A stretch of DNA of 5,130 nucleotides from an uncultured Lachnospiraceae bacterium (lineage in GTDB: Bacteria > Bacillota > Clostridia > Lachnospirales > Lachnospiraceae), in assembly GCA_947177515.1 (NCBI GenBank), contig CAMWUU010000269.1, forward strand, positions 1 through 5,130. Direction: 5' to 3'. The notes under the pieces are model-generated. The model was given only the letters and a program-made list of their open reading frames with translations, did no database searches and was not told where the DNA came from. A program made the translations under genes and the position numbers. Positions 5,093 through 5,130 of this stretch are shown here, one piece after another (within the stretch, counting starts at the first letter, position 1; each line of letters starts with the position of its first letter).

Positions 5093-5130
5093 AAGGATGG
5101 AGGAGTGGGAGGGGACATACGGGACTTAAA

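Larger units (their letters stand above)
5000..5130. repeat. Palindromic repeat DNA: 28-bp direct repeat with 103-bp period plus inverted repeats
   Basis: The 28 bases at 5000-5027 recur exactly at 5103-5130, where the window ends, so the element may go on in tandem. Each copy contains the arm GGGGACATAC. In the first, this arm (5008-5017) pairs perfectly with GTATGTCCCC (5032-5041) across a 14-base loop. A second perfect inverted repeat, GGAAGGAATTT (5052-5062) and AAATTCCTTCC (5082-5092), sits between the copies with a 19-base loop. No T-run follows the hairpins, so they are not typical terminators. I see no ORF. The structure fits a REP-like or MITE-like non-coding repeat placed after the LiaF-like gene; its identity is not established. 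Confidence 0.75.

Overview
The window looks like a chromosomal segment from a low-to-mid GC Firmicute, most likely a gut-type Clostridia/Lachnospiraceae. This rests on the protein families and gene style: a MATE exporter end, a small membrane zinc-ribbon protein, a DUF5685 protein, a J-domain/TPR protein with a Cys-rich tail, DUF1015 and a LiaF-like protein. Consensus sigma-A promoters and strong SD sequences fit the same group. All convincing genes lie on the + strand; I found no convincing minus-strand gene, tRNA, rRNA or CRISPR array.

Layout. (1) 2-313: the C-terminal end of a MATE-family transporter, cut by the window edge. (2) 343-371: a near-consensus promoter (TTGACT, 17 bp, TAATAT) whose spacer holds a perfect 15-bp palindrome, a good operator candidate. 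It drives (3) an apparent three-gene operon: a two-TM zinc-ribbon protein (407/419-814), a DUF5685 protein (834-1772) and a J-domain protein with a Gly/Phe linker, TPR-like region and Cys-rich tail (1845-2588). (4) 2577-2742: the end of the J-protein gene, including its double stop codon, is present three times as a ~56-bp tandem repeat. A strong intrinsic terminator follows (2745-2792). (5) The terminator T-run runs straight into the -35 box of a second promoter (TTGACT, 17 bp, TATAAT; 2791-2819). This promoter serves a DUF1015 gene (2897-4141) through a leader with a 7-bp inverted repeat. (6) After a 170-bp gap with a possible very small ORF and a weak hairpin comes a LiaF-like/toastrack-type protein (4312-4974). 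(7) The window ends in palindromic repeat DNA: a 28-bp sequence repeats with a 103-bp period and is interleaved with two perfect inverted repeats.

How they may work together. The three-gene cassette combines a membrane-anchored zinc-ribbon protein, an all-helical protein with two Asp-rich helices reminiscent of isoprenoid synthases, and a J-protein co-chaperone. Its function is not known to me. A role at the membrane or envelope is an inference, loosely supported by the nearby LiaF-like gene. DUF1015 carries a DGHHR motif like that of ParB-fold serine kinases and is probably an independent metabolic gene. The best candidates for something undescribed are the three-gene cassette with its palindromic operator, and the triplicated gene end.
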